Positions 37,201-46,433 are shown, numbered from the stretch's first letter. The stretch is 64,000 nt of DNA from Flavobacterium sp. 245 (GCF_004362055.1 NZ_SNXB01000010.1:124001-188000); one strand, 5' to 3'. Made by a program: numbers and translations. The notes: a model not told the origin generated them from the letters alone.

Positions 37201-37375
37201 ATTCACCATCTATCGAAGTAGTAGTACTGTTTTTAGTTCCTTTTTCAGAAACTGTTGCTCCTGGCATTGGCATGTTTTGCGCATCAGTTACTACACCCTT
37301 TATGGTAATAATATCCTGACCATACATAACTGTACAAGCGGTAAGCAGTAAAAATAAAAATATAGTCCTTTTCAT
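34220..37375 (-). CDS. susC: SusC/RagA TonB-dependent outer-membrane transporter
   Basis: The 1,051-residue TonB-dependent porin has a signal peptide (FLFLLLTACTVMYGQ), a carboxypeptidase-regulatory-like domain (about 25-100, IKGVVTDAQNMPMPGATVSE), a SusC plug (EVVVVGYGTKTRKNLTGAIS, then PVQNVAQALQGRIAGMQV), and a 22-strand barrel that ends with an aromatic-rich strand (SKSFVTGLNISL). It imports oligosaccharides of the heparin locus with energy from TonB. It is the first gene of the distal minus-strand operon, after an 810-base gap that must carry the HTCS-dependent promoter. Confidence 0.95.
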   Translation of the reverse strand: MKRTIFLFLLLTACTVMYGQDIITIKGVVTDAQNMPMPGATVSEKGTKNSTTTSIDGEYQIKVKSNATLVFSYLGTKSKEEQIKGRTTIDTKLLDDTNNLDEVVVVGYGTKTRKNLTGAISSIKGDELAKIPVQNVAQALQGRIAGMQVTMPDGTPGAQPSLRIRGGTSITQSNEPLYVVDGVAQTGGLAFLDGMDIESMDVLKDASSTSIYGAQGANGVILVTTKKPKGEKLTLSYDTYGGIKTIAKEIPVMNPYQYVQLMYEGVLDDPARLQKFENNFGTFNELEGLYKNRAGVNWQDEVFGNAVESQYHKISISGGESDTKYNAFYSVNNDQGIMIGSGSVKNIAKLAVTNNVSKKFTVTAIVNYSSQKITGLSTQEGGNTRLNMLQNLLQYRPTIGKNGSDEDLKYLVVDPLDNQSSPTFQSPLITIESQKREAVNRSLNMSMQLQYNITPDLVYRGLVSYTDNSDKSKYFNDATGIQAIRSGGPNGGVTHNISTRLNYNNVLTYSKAFGADHKFDATVGQEYIYNYAEGITATASAFPGVNLGWDKLQLGTIAGIPTTFAEDDKLLSFFGKANYSFKNRYLFSASLRADGSSKFGTENQWGYFPSASAAWRIIEENFMRSVPVFSDLKLRLSYGEAGNNRIANYAALGIFNSGSYPLNNQVNITAFQNTLPNPYLKWEATKSTNIGFDLGLFKQRISLTTELYDNRSKDLLYNTRVPASSGFKKQFQNIGSTSNKGIEFTLNTVNIKNDNFIWNTTFNIAFNKTKVLSLSEGETSLITNSYTDKSDYILQVGKPVGTMYGYVRDGLYQVSDFDYNSTLNTYTLKSGVVSDNLVVQPGFIKFKDINGPNGVPDGVINDLDRTTIGDANPKYTGGLNNTFSYKGIDLSVFLDFTVGNDIYNANTLNNSRLNFENLNSLSIYADRWTTINAAGQRVTNPDELAALNVGKTNPVYNGNATGRLYSDIIEDGSFLRINNISLGYTLPKEWLKKSKISNLRIYFTAYNLYTFTKYTGYDPEVSVLNNAITRGVDFSAYPRSKSFVTGLNISL

Positions 37376-38120
37376 AATTTTTTTTAAATTGAAATAATTG
37401 CGATCTTATTCCTAATTGATATTATTTAAGTTTAGTTTTCGTCTTGTCAAATAAATTGTCCGCTTTCTTGTTGTATTACCAAATGATATTGATCAAATGA
37501 TTTCGGCAAGATTATGAGCTAAATTTCAAAACTATTTTTGAAATAGAATTGATAAAATGGTACTTGTCATTTTCATTTTATCAATTGTTCAATTTTGTTA
37601 GCGGAGAAAATTATAACAATAAATTAACTTGCAAAAGGGGCTGGGGAATTTTTCGTCTCGTAAACAAAAAAAGATTCTGTTCATTTCGGTTCATTTTTTT
37701 TGGATTGGTCATGTTTTTTTTGATTTTAATAAAAACAAATATATAAATCGACTCTGCAGAAGAGTTTTGAAAACGTCCAAATAACTATTGATTTTGATTA
37801 ATAATGCTTTAATAATTATTAGAACCCCCTTTGAAATCAGGCTTTTGTGCTGTTTTGTTGGTTTGTTTTTTATAAAGAAAGTGTTGTTTTTACTGAGCTG
37901 TTCTGAAATATTTTGTGTTTGATAAAAGTTAAATTAAAGCCAGTAAATTGTTAACGAAAACGATGTAATTTTTGATGAAATCAAGTCCGAAAAGGATCTG
38001 TTCCTTTTTTCTTTTTCAGATAAAACTGATAAAATTAAAGTTGAAATTGCCAAGTGGATTTTAAACTAATTGAAATGAAGTACAGAAAAGCAATCTGTAA
38101 ATCGGGTTAAGAGAATTTGA
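37376..38120. other. Long intergenic region upstream of susC
   Basis: No gene is convincing in these bases. Because susC starts at the left edge and reads leftward, the regulatory region and any mRNA leader for the ten-gene distal operon must lie here. I do not see an unambiguous TTG-N17-23-TAnnTTTG promoter. An AT-rich inverted repeat (TAATAAT...ATTATTA) occurs near 37,800. Confidence 0.4.
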
Positions 38121-38160
38121 TGATAAAAAAAGACGCCTAAAAGAAAACTTTTAAGCGTCT
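38121..38160 (-). terminator. Terminator after hepC (minus strand)
   Basis: A 13-bp stem with one mismatch (38,131-38,143 with 38,148-38,160) around an AAAA loop is followed, on the minus strand, by seven T. It lies 26 bases after the hepC stop and separates the hepC transcript from susC. Confidence 0.85.
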
Positions 38161-38185
38161 GTAGTAACTGTAAAAGAAAAATTAC

Positions 38186-40165
38186 TTACTCTTTCAGTGT
38201 CGTTTTTATGTCACTTTTTTTGCCATCAATGATAATGTTTAAACTAATATTTCCGTTTTCAAAATCATTATCTGTATTTGGTTTAATACTTATTTCTGGC
38301 GCTTTATTTCCGTTAAATGGATATAGTACAGTTATGAATTGTTGTGTTGTAGGGTCGCTTTTTGTTTTTTCGAAAACAAAAGCAGGTCTGGCGATTTCTT
38401 TTGCATAGGCATACGATACTTTTCCTTCTTCTTCATTCAGTGTTACTTTATCCGAATTTAAAGATTGAATCAAAAGATTATTACCGTCTGCATAAGTCGT
38501 ATAAACTTTATTATTGGCTTTGTCAAAAACGGGCTTACTGTCTTCTTTTAATTGAAAATGAATACCTAGATTTCCTTTCGCCGAACCAATGGCTTTGTCA
38601 ATAATCACAAAATATTTCTCATCAATAAAAAGAACAGAACGCTGGTGATTCAAATCCATATAACTTGGATTTGTATAGGTAAGTAGATCCAGATTTTTAC
38701 TGGTTTTCCACTTGTTTTGCTCCGCTTTGGTAATGACCATATTCTGATTGTCCAATGTCAATGTCGAGTGACCGTTCGTCTGACGGAACCAATTTCTCAT
38801 CTTAGTTACTTCGGCATCACCACTATAAATGTAGCAACCTGTATCTGGTGTAAAATTGCGGCCTTTCACAAACAGTTCAAAAGTACCATTATCAGGTTGC
38901 GCATGAAATTCACCCGGAGGGCTGGCTTTTAAAATTAATACAGTCGATTTAGCATCCCATCCGTTACGGAAAGTATAGAAACCTGCGTCTGGCAATGCTG
39001 TTGATAAGAAATCAATTGCACCTTCTCTACCGTCTGTAGCAAAATATTTTATAATCTGATTATTTGGAAACACATTTGACCAGCTTTGAAATTGCTTTAA
39101 CCTCGAAGATTTTTCCTGCACCCAGGAATCACCAAACATAGGATTGTTGTAATCAGGAAAAGATATTTTTGTTATTGCCACCATCATATTTTCGATCGTT
39201 TTAACATAACTGTCCGGAAATTCTTTTTCAACGCCAGCGAGTTTTGCCGAATTGTAGGCTTTTAGAAAAATATCGATACTCGCTACATGGTATACTGGCG
39301 AAAGTTCAAACTGAACGCCATCAGGATAAACTTGTTTTTTAATTTCTGTAGTAAGTATTTCGATACCACTTTTACGCCAGTTTTCGGCCAGTTTAAACTC
39401 AGGGAAAATAGCTCCGGCACCCAAAACGCGTTGTGCTTCAAATAATAAATGATTACCATCTTTGGTATAATATTGTGTAATATAAGCTACCTCTTTGTTG
39501 TACAGGTTTAAAAAGTCAAGCAAAAAGGACGGCGTAAAATTTGGTGAATTCACAAATAGATTAAAGGTACCCGGCAGGCTCTGTATACGATCAGAAACTT
39601 CTAGCGGACGCCAGGCATAGCTGTCGTTTTCTTGCGATTTACCCAATGGATTTTTGGCTTCCCAATCGTTAAATTGAAAAATCCATTCTTTCGCATATTT
39701 TTCGTCGCCTGTACTGCGATACGCTATTCCCATTGGCTGCCACCATGTTACGCGATGAAGTTGCCAGCGTACCTCATTGTCTTTTACAGGCCAGTATTCC
39801 CAGTTAATATCTTTACCATAATCGTAAAAACCATACCCTTTTTGAGGTTGAAATTTATGTAATAAGGCATTGTCAGCTTTTTCCTGATTGGCTTTTCCAA
39901 TATCTTTTCCTTTAAAACTGGCCTCGTCACCTATGTTAAATTCAGGATGTTTGATGTTTTTTCTATTTCGATAATAGTCTAATAATGTTTTTGCTGCATC
40001 ATCGTATTTACCGGACGTATAGAGTTTGTTCACTTTTTCTAAACCAGGGTAATTAAGATTGATAGCATCAAAACTTTCTTTTTTTATTTTTGCTTCTTGT
40101 GCCTTGGTCAGACAAACCGTCATTAGCATAAGAAGTAATACTGAAGTTGTTTTTAGATTGATCAT
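38186..40165 (-). CDS. hepC: Heparan-sulfate lyase HepC (heparinase III, PL12)
   Basis: This 659-residue secreted lyase has the same length as Pedobacter heparinus heparinase III and, from memory, matches it along its whole length. It cleaves heparan sulfate by beta-elimination, leaving 4,5-unsaturated uronate ends. A signal peptide (LLLMLMTVCLTKAQ) leads to an alpha-toroid domain with GNH (Asn238) and FELSPVYHVA (Tyr292), and a beta-sandwich with PGEFHAQPDNGTF (His421). These line up with the catalytic Asn, Tyr and His of PL12. It is the last gene of the proximal group (GH88, T9SS lyase-like, hepC) and ends at a terminator. Confidence 0.95.
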   Translation of the reverse strand: MINLKTTSVLLLMLMTVCLTKAQEAKIKKESFDAINLNYPGLEKVNKLYTSGKYDDAAKTLLDYYRNRKNIKHPEFNIGDEASFKGKDIGKANQEKADNALLHKFQPQKGYGFYDYGKDINWEYWPVKDNEVRWQLHRVTWWQPMGIAYRSTGDEKYAKEWIFQFNDWEAKNPLGKSQENDSYAWRPLEVSDRIQSLPGTFNLFVNSPNFTPSFLLDFLNLYNKEVAYITQYYTKDGNHLLFEAQRVLGAGAIFPEFKLAENWRKSGIEILTTEIKKQVYPDGVQFELSPVYHVASIDIFLKAYNSAKLAGVEKEFPDSYVKTIENMMVAITKISFPDYNNPMFGDSWVQEKSSRLKQFQSWSNVFPNNQIIKYFATDGREGAIDFLSTALPDAGFYTFRNGWDAKSTVLILKASPPGEFHAQPDNGTFELFVKGRNFTPDTGCYIYSGDAEVTKMRNWFRQTNGHSTLTLDNQNMVITKAEQNKWKTSKNLDLLTYTNPSYMDLNHQRSVLFIDEKYFVIIDKAIGSAKGNLGIHFQLKEDSKPVFDKANNKVYTTYADGNNLLIQSLNSDKVTLNEEEGKVSYAYAKEIARPAFVFEKTKSDPTTQQFITVLYPFNGNKAPEISIKPNTDNDFENGNISLNIIIDGKKSDIKTTLKE

Positions 40166-40207
40166 TAGATGTTAATTAAAATATAGTATTTGTTTTTTTA
40201 TATAAAC

Positions 40208-40241
40208 AAGAAGCTATTTTTGATATCAAAAATAGCTTCTT
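40208..40241 (-). terminator. Perfect 34-base palindrome between lyase genes
   Basis: AAGAAGCTATTTTTGAT followed at once by its exact complement forms a 17-bp inverted repeat, 38 bases after the stop of the T9SS lyase-like gene on the minus strand. There is no clean U-run, so it may be an mRNA processing or 3'-stabilising hairpin and not a true terminator. Confidence 0.5.
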
Positions 40242-40278
40242 AAGTCTTTATGTGTTCGTTAAAAAAGTAAAAATTGCA

Positions 40279-43200
40279 TTACTGTTTTACTAATTTAATT
40301 GTTTTTGTATTGGTTCCGTTATGTATTTCTGCAAGATATATTCCCGGACTTAGCTTAGCGTCTAATGCTATAGACGATGTGTAATTTGATTTTAGTGTAT
40401 TTATTTTTCTTCCTAAAATATCAAATATATTGATGAGAATATCTTCACTATTATCTCCTCCCATAATGTTTATTTGAAATTCGGTTCTCGTTGGATTGGG
40501 CGCTGCAAGTACTATAAAATCTTCAATTTGTTTTGTTATTGAAGCATTGTTTATCTTGCCTGAGCCTAAAGTACTTTCACAATCACCCAAATAACAACCA
40601 TGAGCTAAATGCGCTGAAACAGCATTAGTCGAAATACAAAGACTGTTATTATTATGGCATATCGTTACTTTTTTAGAAGCACAAGAAACAGTAACAACTT
40701 TTATTTGTTTTGTAATTGAAGCTGAACAGCCTAAAGCATCTGTAATTACAACATTGTAATCGTGAATTCCTGCTGTTGAAGGATTTACTGAAATCGTATT
40801 TGTTGTCGCTCCGTTGCTCCATAAATAGGTAAAGGGGCTTGTTCCGTTTGAAGGTGTAGCGTTCAGTGTTAATGAAGAAGGACCATAACCTAAATAAATT
40901 GTATTTGCATTTCCACCTGGATTTACGGCATATACATCGGCAATGCTAACAGAAATTATATTGTTAATGGTAACTGTAGTTATAGCGGTATTACTATTTC
41001 CCGAGTTGTCAGTTACTGTCCATATTATTGTAGACGTTCCTACATTAAAATTTCCGCTTGCATCCAATCCATTTCCGCTTCTTGTGGTTGCGCCTGTAAT
41101 TACGTAAGCAATAGTAGTCATAGCGCAATTATCTGTGGCTGTTGCCAAAGGAATTGTATAATTCCCGCTTGCTTCATAACAAAGAGTAACAGATGCAGTT
41201 GAGTTTATTGTTGGAGTTTCTGTATCAGTTACAGTTACTGTTTGTGGAGTTGTAGCTGTGTTACCATTTTCATCTGTAGCGGTCCAGGTTACGGTTGTTG
41301 TACCATTAGGGAATAAAGCAGGAGCATTGTTAGTAATACTTGCTACAGCGCAGTTATCAGTAACTATTGGTTGAGGTAAAACTACTGCAGCACCGCACTG
41401 ATTTTTATCATTACTGACTGTGATTGGAGTTGGTGCAGTAAAGACTGGTTTTTCAATATCAGTAACGGTAACTGTATACGAAGTAGAACTGCTGCCACAT
41501 GCATCGGTTGCTGTACAGGTAACTGTGGTAACCCCTTTATTAAAGATTTTATTTGCTAATGAACCTGTTGCGGTAGCTGTTGTCGCGCCGCTTAACACAT
41601 AACTGTACGCAATGTTGTCGCAGTTGTCGGTAGCCGTTGCATCAAATTCATTGCCTTGTACAGTATAAGTACAAACGGCATTATCTGTATTTTTTGCTAG
41701 ATTGTTTTTTGTCTGTATTTTCAAGTTTGATTCTACCGCCAAAACACTACCATTAAAAGCGAAATTGTCAATCCCTACAAGACTGCCAGCATTAGTAGCT
41801 CCATACCAATACATTCTAAAAGTTATTTCGGAGTTTGTCGAAATATTAGCCAGATCATAAATAGAGTTATTTCCAAAATTACTTGTATTAGCAGCATCAT
41901 CGCTTACAGTAACCGGTGCCGAAATATTGCTGGTAAAATTGTCGAGACTGGAGCGCAATACGTAAGTGTTGGAATTTGTAGCGCCTGCAGTTCTCCAATT
42001 AAATGTCATGCTTTTAAGGGTAAGCTGGTGGCCTGGTTTTGGAGCGATTTTAAATTCATAATACTGAGTAGGATCAAACGGGCTGGGCGTAGCAGCTGAA
42101 CCTGTTGCCCATCCACCCAATAAATATCTGCCACTAAGGGTAGTGCCGCCGGTGGGCGTTAGTGTGTTACGGGAAAAATCTGAGCTGGGCGAAGTGCTGT
42201 TAGATACTACATTGGCTGTTACGACATCGTTAGCAGGAGAATATGGGGCCGGCAGATAAGCCGGATTATTGTCTGTAATAGTGTTATTCCAAAGAGCGGT
42301 AGCAGTACTGGTATTGTTAAGCTCAAACACTTTTATATTGTCATGATGGGCTGTAAAAGTAAGTGTAGTATTACCTTCTAATGACTCTCCCGGGTTTCCG
42401 GCTCGCGTATAAACTCCCCATTTTAAGTAGCCAATATTTCCTGCCGATTGGCTCACAAAAGTTACAATGTTTTCAGACTGGTCTTTAAGGCTATAATCCT
42501 GCTCTCCCGGTAGTTTTGTATATATCTTGATGTAACCGGTAGCATTGGTAGTCCACTTTACATCAATGCGTAAGTGAATCCAATCATTTGCATAATTACG
42601 GAAATCATCCACTAATGGAGTAGAAGTTGTTATCGCATCGCCATTGGCATTTCGTATATCTCTTTTGCTTTCAATGCCGTTTCGCTGTGCAATCACCCTT
42701 AACGGCTCGCCCACACCATCGCTCATTTTTAGCTGAAATAGAACTACGCCGTAAAGCGGATCTGTAGAAGTCCAGGCAGGCCAGTCCTTCATTTTAAAGC
42801 TTACTTCATAGCGTCGTTCTTCTCCGGGAAAAAATTGATATGCGTCAACGGTAGAAGATTCACTGCGTTGACCACCGTCAGATTCGTAGGCAGGGTTTCC
42901 CATTTTTACAGTATGCCCTATGCCGTAGGTACTAGTATACCCGGGCACCATAAAAGCGGCATCTGGTGCGGTAGCGTGTGTAACATCAATACCTGTGAAG
43001 CCGGAATTCGTAGCTCCGTTTTCATAATTAACATAAAGAATTGTACCAGTGACAGTAGGCGGAGGTGGCGGAGGTGAAGCTATTAAAAAATTGGAATAAC
43101 TGATGTCATCAATATAAATTACTGGTGCCGATGAACCTGCTCCCACATTCAGTAAATTCATTCCATTAATTGTAGTTCCCTGCGGTAGCAAACCTGTTCC

Positions 43201-43902
43201 GGGATCAGCATTGGTAAGTACTTTTATATCGTCAATCCAAATATCAAAAGTTCCTGCGGGAAGGCTATGTGTTGTTGCCGTTGTGCCACCTCCAGTGATA
43301 TAGGATGCTGTACTGGAACTGTTGTTCATAAAAAACTTCAGTGTGTAAACCTGATTTTTATTAAGTGTAGTTTGAGAAAGTCCGGTTGTTGTATAGTTGG
43401 GACTTGTAGCGGATGAAAGCCATTCGAGACTAACAGCAGTCGCTGAAGGGGATAGCCGTAATGCGGCAAATGTTTGTGGTAAACTTAATCCGCTAGCACT
43501 GGTAAAATTGCTGCCGTTACCAAAATACAATAAGAATCTGCCGTTAGTTCCTGAGCTGATATTGATCTTGCATTCAAAACTGGCAACAGTAGTAGCTGTA
43601 AAAGGAGCCAACCCAAATTTTGCACCAGATACAGTAGTACCACTGGTCATTTTAAGTTCGGCTCCAGTGCCGCCGGCTAAACCGGAAGAGGTCAGTTCAA
43701 CGAAGCCTTCGGTAGTCGAAGAGGCCCTTACACCCGCATTTCCGCCACCAGTCAATGGCGCGGGTAAATAAGTGGATCTATAAGTAGCAGATGTGTATGG
43801 CGCGGCGAGGTTAGTGCCAAAGTCATATACCCAATTGGAATTTTGTGCCTTTGCTTCTAAAAAAGTAAGTACACATAGCAAAGCAAGTAAACTTTTTTTC
43901 AT
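40279..43902 (-). CDS. T9SS-exported multidomain polysaccharide lyase-like protein
   Basis: The 1,207-residue protein has a signal peptide (SLLALLCVLTFLEAKAQ) and an N-terminal beta-sandwich of the concanavalin type (about 20-275). A second jelly-roll at about 284-525 (TILYVNYENG, QRSESSTVDAYQFFPGEE, LKWGVYTRAGNPGESLEGN, HHDNIKVFEL) looks like the heparin-lyase-I-type polysaccharide lyase domain (PF14099). Then come another sandwich (about 540-735), several HYR/immunoglobulin-like repeats (about 740-1010), a PKD-like piece and a C-terminal type IX sorting domain (PNPTRTEFQINI, LSPGIYLAEI). It is therefore predicted to sit on the cell surface. Lyase activity is inferred; I did not locate a certain catalytic set. 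Confidence 0.72.
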   Translation of the reverse strand: MKKSLLALLCVLTFLEAKAQNSNWVYDFGTNLAAPYTSATYRSTYLPAPLTGGGNAGVRASSTTEGFVELTSSGLAGGTGAELKMTSGTTVSGAKFGLAPFTATTVASFECKINISSGTNGRFLLYFGNGSNFTSASGLSLPQTFAALRLSPSATAVSLEWLSSATSPNYTTTGLSQTTLNKNQVYTLKFFMNNSSSTASYITGGGTTATTHSLPAGTFDIWIDDIKVLTNADPGTGLLPQGTTINGMNLLNVGAGSSAPVIYIDDISYSNFLIASPPPPPPTVTGTILYVNYENGATNSGFTGIDVTHATAPDAAFMVPGYTSTYGIGHTVKMGNPAYESDGGQRSESSTVDAYQFFPGEERRYEVSFKMKDWPAWTSTDPLYGVVLFQLKMSDGVGEPLRVIAQRNGIESKRDIRNANGDAITTSTPLVDDFRNYANDWIHLRIDVKWTTNATGYIKIYTKLPGEQDYSLKDQSENIVTFVSQSAGNIGYLKWGVYTRAGNPGESLEGNTTLTFTAHHDNIKVFELNNTSTATALWNNTITDNNPAYLPAPYSPANDVVTANVVSNSTSPSSDFSRNTLTPTGGTTLSGRYLLGGWATGSAATPSPFDPTQYYEFKIAPKPGHQLTLKSMTFNWRTAGATNSNTYVLRSSLDNFTSNISAPVTVSDDAANTSNFGNNSIYDLANISTNSEITFRMYWYGATNAGSLVGIDNFAFNGSVLAVESNLKIQTKNNLAKNTDNAVCTYTVQGNEFDATATDNCDNIAYSYVLSGATTATATGSLANKIFNKGVTTVTCTATDACGSSSTSYTVTVTDIEKPVFTAPTPITVSNDKNQCGAAVVLPQPIVTDNCAVASITNNAPALFPNGTTTVTWTATDENGNTATTPQTVTVTDTETPTINSTASVTLCYEASGNYTIPLATATDNCAMTTIAYVITGATTRSGNGLDASGNFNVGTSTIIWTVTDNSGNSNTAITTVTINNIISVSIADVYAVNPGGNANTIYLGYGPSSLTLNATPSNGTSPFTYLWSNGATTNTISVNPSTAGIHDYNVVITDALGCSASITKQIKVVTVSCASKKVTICHNNNSLCISTNAVSAHLAHGCYLGDCESTLGSGKINNASITKQIEDFIVLAAPNPTRTEFQINIMGGDNSEDILINIFDILGRKINTLKSNYTSSIALDAKLSPGIYLAEIHNGTNTKTIKLVKQ

Positions 43903-43948
43903 AATTACTGGATATTTACAGTTTTTGGTTAAGTTAGCGAGTCAGCAA

Positions 43949-43982
43949 TTTTTTGGCTGGATTGTATTTGCCAGCCAAAAAA
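43949..43982. repeat. Inverted repeat upstream of the T9SS lyase-like gene
   Basis: TTTTTTGGCTGG and CCAGCCAAAAAA pair perfectly around a ten-base loop, 47 bases upstream of the lyase-like start on the minus strand. The T-run comes first and the A-run last, so it does not act as a standard terminator; an operator or mRNA leader hairpin is possible. Confidence 0.45.
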
Positions 43983-44051
43983 GCTTGTGGTTTTTTTTCT
44001 ATAATAAATGTGTTTTAATGTTCGTATTTAATTTAACAGGTTTCAACTTTT

Positions 44052-45254
44052 TTAAAGCTCAATTTTTTTGATCTCGGCATATCTTTTTAAAGCTTCCAGA
44101 TAATAATAATCGGCATAATCAAGGGGAGTATCAATTTCAGAATTGTATAAAAAAGCGCCGACACTATGTTTTAAAAGGAAATAATGATTTTCGTCTGCTT
44201 TAGCCAAATAAGCATCTGACGATAAGGATTTTAATATTGTCTCTGCATAATCAACATATTTTTGACCGTCTTTTACCTGTGTACTCAATTCTAATAAAGC
44301 AGAAGCAATAACGGCTGCTGCTGAGGCGTCTCTTGGAGCAAGGTCATCAGTTTCTAATGCGTTATGAACATCGTAATCCCAAACCGGTACTTTATCTTTT
44401 GGAGTTCTGGGATTGTTCATAATGAATTTGGCAATATTTTCAGCCTGTTGTAAAAACTTCGGATTTTTGCTTTTTTCATAACATACCGTATAGCCATATA
44501 ACCCCCAAGCTTGTCCACGCGCCCATGCTGATTCATCTGTTAATCCCTGGTGTGTAGCTTTACGCAGAACTTTTCCAGTTGCAGGATCATAATCAACTAC
44601 ATGATAAGAACTGAAGTCTTTTCTGTAATGATTTTTCATAGTTGTTAACGCATGAGTATCTGCAGCATTTGTATATTCTGGTTTGTTGAATTGTTTTGCT
44701 CCCCAATATAAATATTCGAGATTCATCATATTGTCAATAATTACAGGATAATGCCACCAGGGAAAATCCCAGGAACGAATTACTCCAATCTTAGGATTAA
44801 ATCGGGCGTATAGGTTTGCTGCTCCATCCTTCAATACAGGTAGATAGATTTCTTCCTTTGTAATTCTGTAAGCATTTCCATAAGAGCAGTACAACATAAA
44901 ACCAACATCATGTGTGTTTTTTATATTACGGATAGAATCAAGGGCCAATGTGAATTTTTTAGCTTCCTCTGCTAATTTTTTGTCGCCTGTGAGTTCATAT
45001 CCGTACCACAGACTTCCAGGGAAGAATCCGGTTGTCCAATCTGTTAAACCAGCTAACCTTACCGTTCCGTTCGGATTTACAGAACGTGGATTTTTTCCTG
45101 GCTTATATGTTTGGGCGGCTTTGTTTAATTGAAATTGAATTACTTCTGTTGTTTTCTTAAACCAATCATAAGTTGGATCTCCTTGATTGGATTTTGCAAA
45201 AGAGCTTAAAGTAATAGTAGAAATAGCTAGAAATAGGCTGAAGGTTTTTTTCAT
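44052..45254 (-). CDS. GH88 unsaturated glucuronyl hydrolase
   Basis: This 400-residue family 88 hydrolase has a signal peptide (FSLFLAISTITLSSFA). Asp116 in NTHDVGFM and Asp174 in WWHYPVIIDNMMNLE match the two catalytic aspartates of unsaturated glucuronyl hydrolases; DESAWARGQAWGLYGY is also typical. It hydrates and releases the 4,5-unsaturated uronate that the lyases leave at the non-reducing end. In the heparin locus it acts in the periplasm on imported di- or oligosaccharides. It is first in the proximal group, 149 bases before the T9SS lyase-like gene. Confidence 0.93.
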   Translation of the reverse strand: MKKTFSLFLAISTITLSSFAKSNQGDPTYDWFKKTTEVIQFQLNKAAQTYKPGKNPRSVNPNGTVRLAGLTDWTTGFFPGSLWYGYELTGDKKLAEEAKKFTLALDSIRNIKNTHDVGFMLYCSYGNAYRITKEEIYLPVLKDGAANLYARFNPKIGVIRSWDFPWWHYPVIIDNMMNLEYLYWGAKQFNKPEYTNAADTHALTTMKNHYRKDFSSYHVVDYDPATGKVLRKATHQGLTDESAWARGQAWGLYGYTVCYEKSKNPKFLQQAENIAKFIMNNPRTPKDKVPVWDYDVHNALETDDLAPRDASAAAVIASALLELSTQVKDGQKYVDYAETILKSLSSDAYLAKADENHYFLLKHSVGAFLYNSEIDTPLDYADYYYLEALKRYAEIKKIEL

Positions 45255-45723
45255 AGTTTAATCGTTTATATCAGTATTCAGTTTTGGTGAATATTTTATA
45301 GCGAAGTTAAACGGGAGGTTGAAAACGGTATTTCAAATTCATTTATAAATGTTTTGAATTTGTGTAGAGATTCTATTTCACAAGTCGAAATAAGTTAAAT
45401 TTCAGAACACAAGTATTTTCTAAAACTAATTTTTTCGCATTATTTATAGAGCAGTATCATACCGAATCCACATGTCATACCTTTGGCAATGGGCGTTTCA
45501 CAAAGTTATTGATAAAAGGTAAACTATAGGTGTACTTGGAATCGTCTGATTTTAGTGCGCTAATTGTAATTCTTAAAATTGTATCTTACTTGTACCTTCA
45601 ATATACTTAGTATAGGCATACGATGGAAAGTTAACTTCTGGAAGTGAAATTAGCAAGAACATATAAAAGAAAAGACTAGAAAACAGTAACCATTTTGTAA
45701 GGACAAATAATTCTGGCGTCAAA
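45255..45723. other. Intergenic region, no gene seen
   Basis: This region marks the end of the heparin locus. I see no coding frame, RNA gene or clear repeat in it. The promoter of the GH88-hepC group should lie near its left edge. Confidence 0.5.
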
Positions 45724-46266
45724 TTAAACAACGATAGCAAATTCATCGATATGATGTTGAATGTAGCGTTTAATTTTATCTGCCTGGAAATTTATGATTT
45801 TAAAAAACGCATTGTCCAGAACATTAAATTCGGGATAATGATGATAAATTTCAAAAATTTCGTAAGTCGTTATTAATGTTTCAAGTTCGGTTTTCTTTAG
45901 AAAATATATTTTTCTGGCCTGATCAATAATTGCTGCCAATTCTATTGCTTCCCATTTTTTTAAAGTTTCAGAGAATCTGAATTCAAAAATGTAATTGCAG
46001 TAGCCATTTTTGATTAGTTCTAAAAAACAGCCAGTTGTAATTTCACCATACAATATATTAAAGGCCATTAAGGTACGCTGTGCATCGGTAAGATCATGCT
46101 CTTCTAATTGGTTATCTAAAAGTTTATAATAATTAGAAATTAACTTAAAGAATAAATCCCATGTATCATCATTTATTAATTCTTCAATGTTAATGTGCGG
46201 TAATGTTTTTTTATCTGTTTTGTTTTTATAAAATGTGTCTTTATCTGGTTTCATCATTGTTTGCAT
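45724..46266 (-). CDS. DUF4375 (DMP19-like) protein
   Basis: This 180-residue helical protein has its central block ILYGEITTGCFLELIKNGY followed by YIFEFRFSETLKKWEAIELA. It resembles the DUF4375/DMP19 pattern G-E-x(3)-G-F with a later W-G-A-like turn. No signal peptide or membrane segment is visible, so it is cytoplasmic. It stands alone between the heparin locus and the IS3 remnants. The family has no settled function; some members have been linked to DNA mimicry in Neisseria, but that does not transfer to this protein by sequence alone. Confidence 0.6.
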   Translation of the reverse strand: MQTMMKPDKDTFYKNKTDKKTLPHINIEELINDDTWDLFFKLISNYYKLLDNQLEEHDLTDAQRTLMAFNILYGEITTGCFLELIKNGYCNYIFEFRFSETLKKWEAIELAAIIDQARKIYFLKKTELETLITTYEIFEIYHHYPEFNVLDNAFFKIINFQADKIKRYIQHHIDEFAIVV

Positions 46267-46433
46267 TACATACTTTAATAATACTTAGCAAAATTCTCAT
46301 TTGTATACTCAAATATAATTAAAAATTTGAGTGTATAATTACTGTTTTGTTTGTTTAACTAACTGAAAATAAAATTAATAAATTTGTTTTATTACTCTTT
46401 AACTTAAAATTCAATAATTATTTATTAAGCCAT

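Noticed and set aside
37376..37560. TAGTTTTG at 37,534-37,527 (minus) as the susC promoter -7 element
   Set aside because: No TTG lies at the required distance upstream, so the match is probably chance in AT-rich DNA.
37549..37746. 65-residue frame in the susC upstream region
   Set aside because: It is AT-rich, aromatic-rich and without a homologous pattern; the region is more likely regulatory.
43397..43771. 124-residue + strand frame opposite the T9SS lyase-like gene
   Set aside because: It is an antisense shadow of a long conserved gene.
46267..46433. Possible frameshifted continuation of the short IS3 transposase
   Set aside because: No DDE core is encoded in any frame downstream, so this is a true truncation and not a programmed frameshift.
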